DNA of 64,000 nt from Rhodocollybia butyracea (lineage: Eukaryota > Basidiomycota > Agaricomycetes > Agaricales > Omphalotaceae). The stretch spans positions 1 to 64,000 of the forward strand of contig JADNRY010000292.1 in assembly GCA_015501585.1 (NCBI GenBank). The letters run 5' to 3'. Positions within the stretch are counted from its first letter, which is position 1; every line of letters starts with the position of its first letter. This document shows, piece after piece, positions 1 to 12,435 of this stretch. Position numbers and translations under genes: made by a program. The notes beneath the pieces are model-generated. The model searched no databases and was not told the origin of the DNA. It was given only the letters and a program-made list of their open reading frames with translations.

Positions 1-2275
1 AGAAACGTCGTTCTCCTTAAACGGGAGCTCATCCCCAGTGAAAACTCCGGACACCCAGATCGGTCCAGAATGGCTCAAATGATTTGACGGCCTCTGAGCC
101 GGCCTGACCCATTCTGGAGCGATAATCTGGCGTGTTGGATAAGTTTGATATGGCCAGAACAGGGCAGATGGGCTCAGGCTGCTCAGAACAGGCCACCCCG
201 ATTCAGGCTATTCTGAGGGATCCATTTGTTCCTTCAGATCGGTTCAGAATGGTTGTAAACAAGCAAAACATTGTATTATAGGTATGTAGCATACAATGAC
301 GTATACAAAATACTCGTAAGACCAGTATATCCTAAAAAACCGGCCATATCGTACGATTATATAGAAAATGAGCATTGTACAATGAAATAATCCATTGGGG
401 AGAATCCGTTGGGGATATGAGTGTGCTGGCCTGTGAAAAAGATGTATTAGGATGCGTGCAGGACGCAGAAACATCGAGAACTCACCAGTATATGCTCTTC
501 TGCTACCAAACCCATCACAGCATCCTGCCGCCTGCCACCTATGACATCTCCGTAAGCCACATATGGATTGAGTAGGAAAGTGGATAGCTGGTGGCACTTG
601 TCATTGGAAAAGAGAGAGGGTCAACATCTGTGAAAAGATCGGCGAGAACAAGCGATATAACAATGAGTACAGAGAGAGATAGTAACAATAAGTGAAACTC
701 ACCAAAGTGGCGGAAAGAGGATGGTGGTGGTACGAAGGAGAGAGCAGATTGTGGGAAATTCCCAAAACACGAGTTGCTTTTACGTTGGGGCCGAAATTAT
801 GGGGCAACGCTTCTCAAACGATTTGACCAGATAGTGCCGTTTGTTACCAAACATAGATAGCTTTAGATGGCGAAAGAATAGTTTGATAACTAGTTATATC
901 TAGTTAGAGCTTGTTAGTCGAGCTAAAATATGCGATATCGGATGGAGGAGTTGGGTCCAAGTTCTCTCGCCCGAAATGACGGATCAAGATTTTGATTTGC
1001 CCCGTTTTGAGCCAATCTGGACATCCGGAGTTTTCACTGGGGCTCATCACGATACTACTAACATCGTTGCTGCCAATTCAAGCGTACTCCAGGATTTGGA
1101 TAAGATTTTGTTTCATGGTTATATTCCACCCTACGCCTCATTGACATTGACTCTACCCAGAAGGCCCCATGCATAGCGCCCCGCCCACTCTTCTTGTAGG
1201 CAAACGCTACTCCAGTGCCCGCGACGGCCAGCTTTTATAGCGATACAAATCCTACTTGCATAGCCCCGCGAGGAGTAAGCCAGTTCGAACGAGCTCTCGT
1301 AATCTCTCTGTGTGTCAAGGGAACTCAACGGAAAGGCTGAACGAGTCTTTCGCTGTCTTTCAGAGTCAGATCTAAGGAGGGCCAGTTCTATTAGCGTTTC
1401 TTCAGGGTTGTCACTTTTTCCATTTCATCATTCCTTCGATTATGGGCTCTCAATGCATTAAAACTAGTGATGGAGTTATTCGCGGGATGAAGAAAGTGAA
1501 GAGAATAGATCATTCCTCCTCCTGTGTGAGCAAAAGCTTGTACACGGCACAAAGTTCAGTTAGGGCTTGAACCTGGGGTACGGGAATGCATTCAAGATAG
1601 GTACTCCAGGTGGTGGAGTGATATAGGAACCACGGAGACAGTCGAGCACCTTTATGTAAATAACCACAACTGAACGCAGAAACAGTGCACACCCGCTCAC
1701 CCTCGGGGCTCCAATGCACGAGGGTATATGCATAGCTTGTAGCAAGTCATTCAGCCTGAGTGGACCCGGACCTCTTTCTCCATTCACTAATAGTCAATAA
1801 AAGCCAACAATAATGTTGGAGGCGAGTCACTGTGATTATCGAAGAATGAAGTTTGATCCGAGAAACGTTTTGGGCGGGACCGAGTCTACTGGTGCGCACA
1901 CCGTGACCACCAATTCGGCGTGCAGTGTGAATTAAGATCCAGGCAGAGTTAACTTAGTTGTTACAGTCCTACTAAAAGAGTTCCTGCAATTATCAACTAA
2001 ACAGTGAACCTGTCTGACACGGGCAGCCACCGGCTAGCTGTAAAATGAACTCCATGATCACAAACTCAAACTTGCTCTCTGAGCACCGTTACGCCAACGC
2101 CTTGTCGTCTTTCATTTTGGAATAAATAAGTAGGTAAATCTAACTTAAAACGTTAACCCCGTTGTTACAAGCCATCAGACTCATAACTCGCTTTCTCAAC
2201 TTGTTGTCAATCCGTCATTGCACTGGTTAGTTGATTCTTGAACTTTCTGTACCATGACCATCCTTCCCGAACCCT
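1..2275. other. Gene-free left end with a distant inverted repeat
   Basis: I see no convincing gene here; the open frames are short, lack splice logic and resemble no family I know. The one structure is an imperfect inverted repeat: bases about 22-78 reappear in reverse complement at about 1004-1048, sharing the core CCCAGTGAAAACTCCGGA with one 11-base gap. The roughly 950 bases between the arms have no coding signal, so this could be the shell of an old foldback element or a chance relic of a rearrangement. Confidence 0.4.
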
Positions 2276-4149
2276 TCAGGCCCGGTCTTCCAACTCGTAC
2301 GCAGGCGGAAGTTGATACACAGGCAGAGGCTCCATCAATATCTCGCTCTCCTGTATCATCTGGTCAATTCTCGCTCGTAGCTCGGGAACACGATATGATC
2401 CTTTGTGTTGCATGTTCAATTGCTCCATGAGACTAGTAATCTCACGGTTTCGGACCTCTGCCTGATTTTCAGCGACAGTCGTTTCAGAGCTCTTTAGTAT
2501 CTTTTGTTTCGGTGGGGGTGGGAAGAATGGGAGGGGAATGAGAGCATTCTTCCTATGGCTTAGAGTGCTCCTCCTGTGAACAGCGGTATGCAGTGTTTTT
2601 GTATTGAGCGGTGAGATTTTCCATAACCTCTTTGCAGAAAGTGATGGCCAGATGATCCTTTTGGTTTGAACGGTATCCTGGTGTACTTCTGAGGCTGAGG
2701 TCAAGAAGGCATCTATTGTCGGATCGATCACCCATCTTTTATCACGATGCCTCTGCTTTGCAGATTTAATGCCCCAAGCAAATGCTATCTGTCAACAATT
2801 GAATTTTTGTTCTCATACAAGAATACATATGAAACACACCTTTTTTTGTGTACCTGGAAAAAGGGAGGCTCTTTATGGATCAACTCTGTTTCTTGAAACA
2901 TATCCCGTAACTGGGAGATGTAAGATGACTCCTCTTTGGATGACGGTGCAGACAGAAAAAATGATGCAGGTATTGGACCAAGTGTTGGGTTGGAATTCAA
3001 GATTCTCCGAAGATGGTAGATGGATGTAGAATCTTCCACAGGATCAAGGTTTTTGATCAAAGCATGTAGCACAAATTGCCCAGGGAGCAAATACTTCGAC
3101 CACTCGTCTCTGAGTGCCAGGAGCTTACCAATAATATAAGGAATATTGACTCGAAGCACCAGTCTAGAGAATGCTGGACTGCTACTCAAGGAAATTGTTA
3201 GCCCAACATATAATAGGAAGGCCGTGAAACGCATTTCCTCGGATGACCAAGAAGCATAGCGCAACTGAGTCCTGTAAGCGTCCTGTCCAGCGCTGTAGTA
3301 CATAGATTTGGGTGTACTGTGTCAGACCATTAGGTTAGCATAGGTTAGGACGTGACTTGAGAGAGGAGTCGGGAGAGGAGTCAGTGTAAATAACTTACAT
3401 AGGATCTGAGCTTGAAACTTGAATACATGAAACCATTGCATCCAAAAGATCATAAGATTCGTCAATAGGCCACTTGAGGACAGCAGCTGCGAGATCCTCA
3501 AAATCCATTCCTCCGACTCTTCCCATAATCAGACGGAATGCTCGTGTTCGGATTGATGAGTTGTATACAGGACTGCACAATTATTTGAGCATGAGTGCTG
3601 TCCGAATAAATAAACACACACCGAGATAGCTCTAGTAGGTCATTGTAAAGCGACTCCCTGTCTCTGGAGTCTGTAGTAATAGCGCAGGAATTTTGGCCAA
3701 GTATAGCTTCAAGCTGAGCCAGTCTCTGCCGGATGAGGATATTATCTACCTGGTTGGTAACAACAGTTCCTACTCCTTTGATAACGGTTCCAGAAAGATA
3801 GCCCAATCCTGGGATGGTAGAGGAAGAAGTATACGTTCCCGTACTACTGAAGAGGTCACTCAAACACGCATAACAATGAATACATCAACACTCACCGAGA
3901 AATGTCCTCCAGCGAGTCATTGTAATGATCACTACTGGCCCTGGAATCTGCCCTTCGATCAGGTGTGACTTCGTGATGCTGTTGAGGCAACCCCCGTCGC
4001 CTGAAAATTGCATCCACTCCATTAACGACGGCAGTTCCTACTACTCTTATGGCCTTTCCAGAGAGGTAACCTAGTCCGGGCATGGTAGACGCGGAAGTAG
4101 TCGACTCTGTGCCCGTAAAGGTACTGTTGGTTTCGCCAGATTCATCCAT
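2276..4149 (-). CDS. Unknown five-exon protein with tandemly duplicated first exons (about 542 aa)
   Basis: I do not recognise the family. Five exons join in frame: 4149-3896, 3846-3622, 3572-3399, 3316-2854 and 2788-2276, with GT-AG introns of 49, 49, 82 and 65 nt. The sum is 1629 nt, an exact multiple of three. Exons 1 and 2 encode the same module: both carry PGLGYLSG, then a VGT-V-N-VD stretch, and end with YND-LE-SR or a close variant. Both end in phase 2 and are followed by 49-nt introns, which shows a tandem exon duplication. Exon 4 has a moderately hydrophobic stretch near its start; exon 5 is basic, then has a proline run and a short predicted helix. No signal peptide is visible. Clean splicing argues for a live gene; function is unknown. 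Confidence 0.7.
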
Positions 4150-4734
4150 TGTAGGTGGGGGCTTCGCAATTGCCTTGTATACGAACCGACTTATGTATAT
4201 AGCATAGATAGGAGTACCATTTTACTTACGGTTATTTCCGGTACGTACCAAATCTGTTTCGGGGTACTCTTTGTGTACACAAAGAGATTCTTCTGTTGGT
4301 GCAAACGGGACAGCGAGTGGAACCGCGACGATGTGGTGGTCAAGGGACAAGAGCGATTTTAGGTAATGTATGTACTTGGTATATATATGTCTAAACTACG
4401 TTGAGCAACAGCATGTGCGCTAACATATGCTTTGCGGTGCATTTCTATATGGGCTGTTCCAGATGCCTGGTGGCAGTTCGTTTCGGTCTTCTAAGCATTA
4501 CCATCATAATTGATCGTAATTTCTATCGCGTCGGATAGAAATTGTGCAGTGAGAATGATTTTCACAATGTGTGCAATTGCGGAGCTCCCCATGTAAAAAC
4601 CAACCAAGAAGAAAAGGGAGAAAAGCCAAGAAACGCGAGGCTGCCAAAAACTGGAAAGATTCATTAGACGCAAACGCAAGCTTCAAGTGGTCGACTGGAA
4701 CTCTAGTTAGTACTACGTCATAACATGATAATCA

Positions 4735-5265
4735 TCTGCCGAAGTGTGGGCCAGCGCGCTTCGCGTGTGGCAGCCTGTAAGCTGTTGTTTTTTGAAATGG
4801 ATAGTATATTTTGCAGTATACTTACAGCAGAAGGCAAGTATGTGACTCATCTCAATGACATATTGACATTTCTGATACTTACCACAAGAATTGATAGACG
4901 GCATTTCACAAGTGATGTATTGAACTGAAGACAAAGAAGGATGCAGGCATGCGCAATTTGAAGATACTTATAAACAAAAGCAATAAATATATCATGCATG
5001 CAACGCAGCCTGAGCCCATGAAGAAATTTTTAAAGAAAGACCGAGGTAAGGAGCGGGGTCATTGACAATAAGGAAACATAAATGCCGTGTGGCAAAGAAG
5101 TTGCATTGTATCGAGAAGAGGTGTGCAGGCTGCAAGAAAAGCGGTGTTTAGCAAGACAGCGAAAAGCAGTATCCGACCAAGGAGTTGAATAAAACACAAA
5201 AAGGGATTACTCGCAGATATAGGGCACAAGAAAAAAAGGAAGGTAGAGTCCACAAATTACTGAGC
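4735..5265. repeat. Degenerate tandem unit 1 (without insertions)
   Basis: This stretch shares ordered landmarks with the sequence starting at about 5437. They are GTGTGGGCCA followed by a GCGCG-rich block, ACATATTGACATTTCTGATAC, GAGGTAA-GA-CGG-GTC, GCCGTGTGGCA and finally GAGTCCACAAAT. The same landmarks occur in the same order in unit 2, where they are separated by a MITE and a chromovirus. No open reading frame is conserved between the units, so I read them as relics of a duplicated gene or repeat. The bases at 5043-5062 give the uninterrupted version of the retrotransposon target. Confidence 0.5.
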
Positions 5266-5703
5266 AGCTTCAGCGACACATAAGTTACAAGTATCAGGGT
5301 TTTTGCAGTAAGTATAGTAAGTATACGTACTTAGATGTAATAAAGGTACCTTTCCAGTAGTAGTCCATATGAGAGAAGATCAAACAAAGTTGTGAAATTC
5401 AAGCGCCGCTAAGCAGACGCAGAAAGTTATTACTTGCGAGTGTGGGCCATCGCGCGGAGCGCGTGGCAGGTACGAGTCCTGTGATTATATTTTGCAGCAG
5501 AAGGGCGGTATGTATCTGGTCCCAGTAACATATTGACATTTCTGATACTCAAGTTATCCAATATACTATTACCACTATTGCTCATACTGTCATGGTAGAA
5601 CACTCTGCCTTGTGAATCTAGTATCCGTGACACAAAATGACTCTGCAATGAACTAAAATAAGAAACACCTCTTAGCCTATAAGTGGTTTGATTGTTTGCA
5701 ATA

Positions 5704-6186
5704 GTGGCGGTCAGACTTTGTGATTCAGGTCTTGATTCTGATTCAAAAGTGGGTTCAAAATGCCAGTGGTAGTGGTAGTATAACCAATGTGGTCCCATTT
5801 TAGAACTACCGGGGGCCCAGCTACATGTATCACGCCAAATACATGCCTGGGATGCATAGCCTCCACAATGCTGTGACCAGCATACACAAGTGCCGTCGCA
5901 CAAACGTCGAGACTAGAATTGTGAATCCAGTGAACCAACTACATGAGTAGATTCGCTGGATTCACGAGGATTCACGATTCAACGATTCAGTGATTCAAGG
6001 CCGGGCTTATATAAAAATGATTTCACTAGATACATAAATAGCATTACTAGAAGAATCAACTTGTTGAATCAAGTTCTAAAGTTTGCGGTCAAAGTTGAAT
6101 CAGGATTCAGCCTGTTTCTTGAATTTTGAATCCACCTCTGAACCAACTTTTGAATCAACGCCTGAATCCGAAGGTCTGACCGCCAC
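5704..6186. mobile_element. MITE with TA target duplication (Tc1/mariner-type ends)
   Basis: The ends are inverted: GTGGCGGTCAGAC begins at 5704 and its reverse complement ends at 6186, and similarity continues inwards for more than 50 bases with mismatches. TA at 5702-5703 and 6187-6188 flanks the element, as expected for Tc1/mariner/pogo insertions. The 483-bp interior carries no transposase and is rich in GATTCA or GAATCA words, many head to tail near 5950-6000. It is a non-autonomous element; the superfamily assignment rests only on the TA duplication. Confidence 0.7.
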
Positions 6187-6283
6187 TAATAATCACTGCT
6201 ATCTCAGTGTCTAATGAGTAGTTAGCCATTCCGTCAAGTGAAAATGCAATCAGTGATCACAGGAGGGGCTATTTGTATGGACT

Positions 6284-6574
6284 CTACATTTTTTCAATAA
6301 AAGTCAAAGCCTCGGCAAAGTGACCTGTGATAAATGAGCGCAAGGAAAGAGCACTGGCAGAAAAGATATTAATGCGCTGGAAGATCAACCCAGGCAGCAC
6401 CACAGCAAATGACTGGGAAACAGAGAGCATTGCAAGCAACTCTAGGCGTTCAGTAGAGCAACGGAATTCAAGTGCGGAACTGTCATTTGCAGGAACTCGA
6501 GTGCTGTCGAGGGACGGAATAAGATAAAATGAGACATAGGCTCTCAAAATTTTTGTAGTAATCTCGGTGGGCAC
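6284..6574 (-). pseudogene. Possible relic related to exon 4 of the 2276-4149 gene
   Basis: The frame has a serine/leucine-rich stretch whose spacing resembles the start of exon 4 in the upstream unknown gene: a short polar segment, then LSVSQSFA-like and R-NI-type residues, then a basic helix. Similarity is weak and I aligned it only by eye. No start, splice or stop logic supports a working gene. It lies inside the degenerate tandem unit between the MITE and the retrotransposon. Confidence 0.25.
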
Positions 6575-6788
6575 TGCGAAAGTAAAAAATCAGCGCAGGG
6601 GATAAGAAAGATGCCCAATTAGTACTTGCAGGAAGTGATAGTCAGCATTTTGTGTGCAAGGTACAGAACCAAAAAACAAGCTAGGTAATTAGAGGATGAA
6701 GTTGCCATCGAGAGCAATAAATATGCTAAAAGAGGCACAGCTTCGACCACCGCCAATAGAAGATGAAAATCCAAGGAGGTAAAGAACG

Positions 6789-7225
6789 TATCACAAATCT
6801 AAGCTCACCTGCTTAATGTGTTGATAGGGGAAGTAAGAAGCTAAGTGTGAGAGAGAGATGCTTGTATGAAGACAATAAGATGTTCTTGAGTCTGGGGACT
6901 GTAGGAGCAGACCCCACTACTTATATACATGTGTAACTAAATAGGACCCAGAGTACTTTACTCTGGGTAGTTCCAGAAGGTTCTACCTACTCTGGGTAGT
7001 TCTAGAAGGTTCTACTGGCAAGGTGAAACTATCTGTCAAAAGGTGTCACCATCTGTCAAAGGTGACACTGTCTGTCAAGGTTAGACAGTAATACATCTGG
7101 TATCTATCTACTTTAAGTAATAAATAAGATATAGATCTAATGTAATGATAAGCCCATAGCACAGATAAGATATTGATAGATAAGATAAAATATAAGATAA
7201 AGCAAATGAATAGAAATCTGTGACA
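6789..7225 (-). repeat. 3' LTR of the chromovirus (437 bp)
   Basis: In sense orientation the LTR begins TGTCACAGATTT and ends TTTGTGATA. I compared it base by base with the copy at 13135-13571 and saw no difference. A G-rich tract abuts it at 7226-7239. Confidence 0.95.
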
Positions 7226-7239
7226 TCACCCCCCCTTTA
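7226..7239 (-). promoter_or_regulatory. Polypurine tract for plus-strand priming
   Basis: The sense strand reads TAAAGGGGGGGTGA directly before the 3' LTR, the expected place and composition for a polypurine tract. Confidence 0.8.
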
Positions 7240-7267
7240 GATTTGAGCTCCGTTGAGAAATCAGAGT

Positions 7268-8253
7268 TTAATCATCAAATTCCATCATCCTCACAGCTTT
7301 GAGGCCTTTTGCTTTGTACTTTCTTATCATCTCCTGAGCATTCCTTAAATTTCCTTCAGGTTCCCAGGTATCATGATCACGAGTGAATCCTTTCCATCGT
7401 ACAAGGTATTGGGTGGTTTTTCCACGAACTCTGTGTTGGAGAATTTCTTCCACAACCCACTCCTCTTGTCCACCAATTGTAACTGGTTGAGGTGTGGGAC
7501 TCTTTTGCCCAACAATAGTTGGTTCATTATAGGTGGCTAGTTTGCTGGCATGAAATACAGGGTGTATTGCACGGTACTTTTCTGGCAACTCCAGTTTGAA
7601 TGTTACTTCAGACAACTTTTCAATAATTTTGAATGGTCCTTCATATCGAGGCCGGAGTGCTCGTTCTGTAGTTTGGTAGTCCTTGAGATTTAGTAATACA
7701 AGGTCTCCAACTTTGAATGGAATGTTCTGTACACCCAGGTCATAGTACCATTTCATCCGCTCAGCTGCTAACTTTAGAGCTGCTTTTGCCTGCTCTTGGG
7801 CTTCAAATCTTCTTTGCATCATGTCATTTAGGTCAATTGGAAGACCCTCCTTTAATAATGTTGGACCTGCACGGAGATGACGTCCATATTCCAAGAAGAA
7901 TGGACTCTCCTTTGTGCCCTCATGTGCTAAGTTGTTGTAGGCAAATTCTGCTGTACTTAACAGTTTTGCCCAATCACTGAGATTATAATCAACATAGCAC
8001 CTAAGGTACTGTTCCAGAATCTGATTAACACGTTCAGTTTGACCATCTGTCTGTGGGTGGTATGCAGTAGACATTGTGGATTGAATTCCAAGTAGTTTGC
8101 ACCATTCTTGGAAAATCTCCCCTGCAAACTGTGGTCCTTGGTCAGAGATGATCTGTAATGGTAGTCCATGCAATGGATAGATCCTGTCATAGAGTAGTTG
8201 TGCCAGATCTTTGGCCGAAAATTTCACTGTAATGGGATAGAAGTGTGCCTTTT
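7268..8253 (-). CDS. pol: Chromovirus integrase core and chromodomain (pol, part 4)
   Basis: This frame holds the second part of integrase. ISDQGPQF supplies the second catalytic aspartate, and AYHPQTDGQTERVNQ supplies the glutamate of the D,D-35-E triad. It is followed by the GPY/F-like region with YEGPFKI. The C-terminus is a chromodomain with aromatic residues in YLVRWKGF and DTWEP, which in this group targets integration to modified chromatin. The frame is separated from the upstream integrase N-terminal part by one missing base in an A-run at about 8248-8254. Otherwise the protein is intact to its stop. Confidence 0.9.
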
Positions 8254-8832
8254 TAATAGGCGGTCCACCACTACACATATTGCATTGTACCCATTAGATT
8301 CTGGTATCTGAGTGATCAGATCAATGGTAATGATCTCCCATGGTCCATTAGGCACCATGTTTGGTTGTAAGGTACCAAAAGGCTTTTGTGGGCGGTTTTT
8401 CATCCGCTGACATGTGTCACAACCTGTGACATAATGCTTTACAAAGATTGACATCCCTGGCCACCAGTAATTTATAGAGATGAGTTCATATGTTTTCCAT
8501 CTGCCAGGATGTCCTGCAGAGGTTATGTCATGGTGTATTTCAACAATTCGTCGTCGCAAGTGATCATTTGTGCTCTTTGGTATGTAAACTTTTCCACGGT
8601 AAAGTAATAGACCATTTTCATAGTTCCATTCTTCTAGAGATTTCTTAAACTCTCGTGGTCCTGACTTGAGCAGTGACTTGTAATCCTTTGTCACTTCATC
8701 AGAAAGTAGTGCTTCCTTGACCTCTCTTAGGATTTGATCGTCATTGACAGGTGATGCATGAGATGCCTCGATAGCCTGAATGGCAAAAAATTCAGGTTTG
8801 AGCAAAATTTGGTCATTGTTATCAAGGTCTAT
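8253..8832 (-). CDS. pol: Chromovirus integrase zinc-binding and N-terminal core (pol, part 3)
   Basis: The frame carries the HHCC zinc-binding module, visible as HHD...GHPG...YWWPGM and CDTCQRMK, followed by the first catalytic aspartate in TIDLITQIP. It starts after the RNase H domain, from which it is separated by a single missing G at about 8833-8835, and runs out of frame at about 8253 inside the integrase core. Both breaks are in short homopolymers. Confidence 0.88.
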
Positions 8833-9766
8833 CCCTTCTCATGATCTGGCCTCCTGGACAGAGGGTCTTCGGCTTGCATTGATTTCCCTGGTTTGTGATG
8901 TAGGGAGTAATTGAACCTTGTGAGGTACAGAGCCCATCGTGCTTGTCTCCGAGTTAACTTTTGAGCTGATTTAAAGTAAGTCAAATTCTGATGATCTGAC
9001 CATATTTCAAATTTCTCTGGATGCCCTTCCAAATAATGTCTATACTCTTCTAGTGCTCTAATAATTGCTAGGAGCTCCTTGTCATATATCTCATAGTTCC
9101 TTTCATGGACACTGAGTGACTTGGAATAGAAGGCTACTGGATGCCAGAGATTTTCATCTGGGTCCAGTTGAGACAAAACTGCTCCAACTGCAAAGTCACT
9201 TGCATCAGTTGATAGTCGGAATGGGTTAGAGTCATCCGGGATCCTTAAGATTGGGGCAGAGGTAAAAGCTTGTTTCAGTGCTTCAAATGTCTGTTGCTGT
9301 TCCTCTTCCCAGATCCAAGGTTGATCCTTCTTGGTGAGATTGGTGAGTGGTTGAGCAAGTTTAGCAAAATCTTTGATAAATCTGCGATAAAAATTTGCAA
9401 AACCTAAGAAAGCTTGAACATGCTTGACCTTTTCAGGTACAGGCCACTCTAGAACTCCAGACAGCTTCTTTGAGTCCATTGCAACATAACCTTGAGAGAT
9501 GATCATGCCAAGGTACTCTATACTATCTTGTTCAAAGAAACATTTTTCAGCTTTTGCATACAAGTCATTGTCTTGAAGCCTTTTCAGCACTTCTTTGACA
9601 ATTTCCCTGTGTTCCTTCTTGTCATTTCCAAAAATTAGGATATCATCCAAATACACCATAACTTGCCCTTTCCTGATGAGATCACCTAATAAGTCATTCA
9701 TCATAGACTGGAATGTGGCAGGTGCATTAGAGAACCCAAAATACATGACAGTTGCCTCAAAAAGAC
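8832..9766 (-). CDS. pol: Chromovirus reverse transcriptase C-terminus and RNase H (pol, part 2)
   Basis: This frame begins at the reverse-transcriptase motif [11 protein letters not shown] and contains the catalytic YLDDILIF. The connection domain and RNase H follow, with its acidic residues in [23 protein letters not shown] and IWSDHQNL. It ends at a premature TAG caused by one missing base in a G-run (8833-8835). Upstream it joins the protease/RT frame through a missing A near 9769-9772. Confidence 0.9.
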
Positions 9767-11008
9767 CCTTTTAGTAATGAATGCTGTCTTCCATTCATCC
9801 CCTTCACGAATGCGGACATTATTGTATCCCCATCTTAAATCAATTTTTGTGAAGATTGATGCCTGGCTTAGTGCATCAACCAGATCAGAGATCCGGGGAA
9901 TTGGATAGCGATTTTTTACTGTTACATCATTCAGTGCACGGTAGTCCATACATGGGCGAAGTGATCCATCATGTTTTTTGACAAAGAAGAAAGGTGCTGC
10001 AACTGGGCTTTGAGAAGGTCTGATATAGCCCTTCCGGAGTTCTTCATCAATCCATTCATCCAATGAGTTCCTTTCTTTTGGAGATAGCGGGTAGACTTTT
10101 GCCGGTTTGGGAAGGGCAGAACCCTCCACAAAATCAATAGGATGATCATACGGTTTACGTTCTGGCATTCGCTCTGATTTTTGTTTAGAAAAGATGTTGC
10201 CATATTCATGTAACCATGGTGGCACAAGGGACTTCCACTTAGTGGTGTCCTCATCCTCCTCACTGAGTTCCTCATCCATGTCCTTTTCATCAAACATGGA
10301 TGCAATCACAGCAGCTTGTGTGTGTTCAGTTGGACTGTTGAGGTCAATCCAATTTAAATAAGGATTATCTGGATCCTCCTCTCCTAATGTGTCCAGTGAA
10401 GATTCCCAGGGTAAATCCTGTTCATTGAGCTCATCAGCTTCAGCTTCAATGATTTGTGTTTTACGGGTTCTTGCCTCACATGTCTCTGGGCACCTGGTGA
10501 ACACCCATTCCCCTGATTTCCAGTTAATTTCTGGATTATGTTTATACAGGTAGGAGTAACCAATCATCATATCCTTATCACCAAGTTGTGTGACAAACAG
10601 GATTTGACGGGTTTTATGTGTGCCAATCTCAAGGTAGGCACTGACATATTCACTCACTTCTCCTGCTACATTAGGTGTTCCATCCGCATTCAATACTGGA
10701 TACGGTTTTGCCAATTTATCAGTTACCAGGTGATTTCTTTCAACAAATGCTTTGTCAATGAAGTTTGTTGTGGCCCCAGAGTCAACAAGAGCCTCGGCCT
10801 GCGCTTTTGTACCATATACCCAAAGTGTTACTGGAAGTCTAAATGACATTTTCTTGTTACGAGCTATACTATTTACACAAGATTCCAGAACTACTTCATT
10901 ATTATTAAGGCTGATATTAGGTATATAATTTCCAGACTGTAGATCACAGACATTCTCCTCTACAGTCCTTGTGGAAAATCCACTTCGTATTGTCGACTTC
11001 TGACCCAC
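9766..11008 (-). CDS. pol: Chromovirus protease and reverse transcriptase N-terminus (pol, part 1)
   Basis: An aspartic protease motif, [13 protein letters not shown], lies near residue 75, followed by an acidic linker. The fingers/palm of reverse transcriptase follow, with [13 protein letters not shown] and the first catalytic aspartate in [11 protein letters not shown]. The frame overlaps the end of gag by about 49 nt in the -1 register. This could be a programmed -1 frameshift, although I see no canonical slippery heptamer, or another undercalled base. It loses frame at about 9766-9772 just before the FGF motif of RT. Confidence 0.9.
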
Positions 11009-12435
11009 TTGGGCTGATTTTTCAGTTTTGAAGTTCCCTCCTGCACATCATTGACTTGTGCAGTTGCCCTCTTTTCAGATGGCATGGGTTCGACAATTTC
11101 GGTGATGCTCGCATGATTGACATTGAGAGTTTCAGTTGGGGTTGCTGACTCATCATTGTCAAGTTCATCAAATAATTCCAACAGCCGTGCTTTGAATGAT
11201 TTTTTATCTCCATGCACAGGCTGCTTTCCTTTATGTCCCTGTCCACTGGTTGATGGAGTTGAATTAGAGGGTTTAGGAGCAGGGCGTTTATTCTCATTCC
11301 CAGGTTTGTCATAGCAGTCATTGGTATTATGACTTTTTGCTTTGAATTTCAAACCCTTTGCAGAGCATATTTGGCAAAGTTTGCCTTTTGTCTCCTGGGA
11401 ATTTATTTGTTCTGGTGTTTTGCCCTTCCCTCTTTTTGCCATATCAATCTCCATAGGTTGTGGATCATTGTTGCCATTGCCATTGCCTTTACTGTTTCCA
11501 GTGCCAAAAATAGAGCCTTTAGTTTTCTCAGGATGTAAGCTTTTGTAGGCCAACAGGAGAAGCTCTAAGTACTCCTCCCATTTGGTAGGTGATTTTCCTA
11601 CAACTTCAAGTAGCACAAGTGCATTACGCAATTCTTGTGAGATAACATTCCGCAGCTTGTCAATATGGATATTGTCTTGATATTCAACAAGGCGTGCCAA
11701 AGTGCAGTATTGTTCAGCATATTTAATGAAGTCCTTATTGGCCAAAGTTTTATTGGTCCAAAGCTGAGTGAGCTCATCCTTTGCTCCTTCTTTGTCATCA
11801 CGGCGGCCATAAATAGTGGTTAACTCCTCTACAAATTTATCCCAAAGTCCCAAGTCTTTTCCAAGACGGTTATCATCAAAGTAGCGCTTCATGTAAGTTG
11901 TGGCAGGTGAACGTAAGCGAGTCAGTGCAGTCACAATTTTTTGGTGATCTGTCACAATGCCAGATGATGAACAATACAGAGTGACTTGATTTAACCAATC
12001 CTCCAGTGACATTTTGTTATCTGTCCCAGAGAATGTTGGTGGTTCAGGGACTTTAAGTCTAGTGATGGAGCCAGCACCAGTTCCAGCAGGGATTCTATCC
12101 AACTGGGTTTTATAGGCCTGAAGAAGTTGGGCCTGTGTGTCAACTAGTTGCCTGAGGTTTTTAATTTCCTCCTTGAGAGCATCCTGGGTATGAGCAGCCA
12201 TACTAAAAGCTTCATTCATCCAATCAGAAAGCTCATCAATATGTTGGTCAACATAATTTTTAACAGTGCTACTAGTTGTCAAGTGGGCATTTCGGAATAA
12301 CCGTCCAACCTCATTACGTTGGGCTTCAGAACCAAAGCCAATAGTAGTCATATCCACATTTTGAGCTACACTTTCAGCCCAGTTCTCTACATCAACCATC
12401 GAGATGTTAGGTTGGTAAGGTGTGAAAGATGACAT
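10960..12435 (-). CDS. gag: Chromovirus Gag (491 aa)
   Basis: A single intact frame encodes the capsid precursor. The N-terminal third is helical and contains a coiled-coil-like segment. It is followed by the retrotransposon Gag core beginning around [10 protein letters not shown], with WLNQVTLYC and LWDKFVEEL. The C-terminal part is basic and carries one atypical zinc knuckle (CQIC, then a long spacer, then SHNTNDC) in place of the usual CCHC spacing. The start ATG follows a leader of about 690 nt after the primer site. The stop overlaps the pol frame. Confidence 0.9.
   Translation of the reverse strand: MSSFTPYQPNISMVDVENWAESVAQNVDMTTIGFGSEAQRNEVGRLFRNAHLTTSSTVKNYVDQHIDELSDWMNEAFSMAAHTQDALKEEIKNLRQLVDTQAQLLQAYKTQLDRIPAGTGAGSITRLKVPEPPTFSGTDNKMSLEDWLNQVTLYCSSSGIVTDHQKIVTALTRLRSPATTYMKRYFDDNRLGKDLGLWDKFVEELTTIYGRRDDKEGAKDELTQLWTNKTLANKDFIKYAEQYCTLARLVEYQDNIHIDKLRNVISQELRNALVLLEVVGKSPTKWEEYLELLLLAYKSLHPEKTKGSIFGTGNSKGNGNGNNDPQPMEIDMAKRGKGKTPEQINSQETKGKLCQICSAKGLKFKAKSHNTNDCYDKPGNENKRPAPKPSNSTPSTSGQGHKGKQPVHGDKKSFKARLLELFDELDNDESATPTETLNVNHASITEIVEPMPSEKRATAQVNDVQEGTSKLKNQPKWVRSRQYEVDFPQGL

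Noticed and set aside
5430..5903. 157-codon minus-strand ORF
   Set aside because: It crosses the left end of the MITE and has no family signature, so it is a chance frame.
10540..11548. Plus-strand ORFs inside gag/pol
   Set aside because: Shadows of the minus-strand retrotransposon genes.
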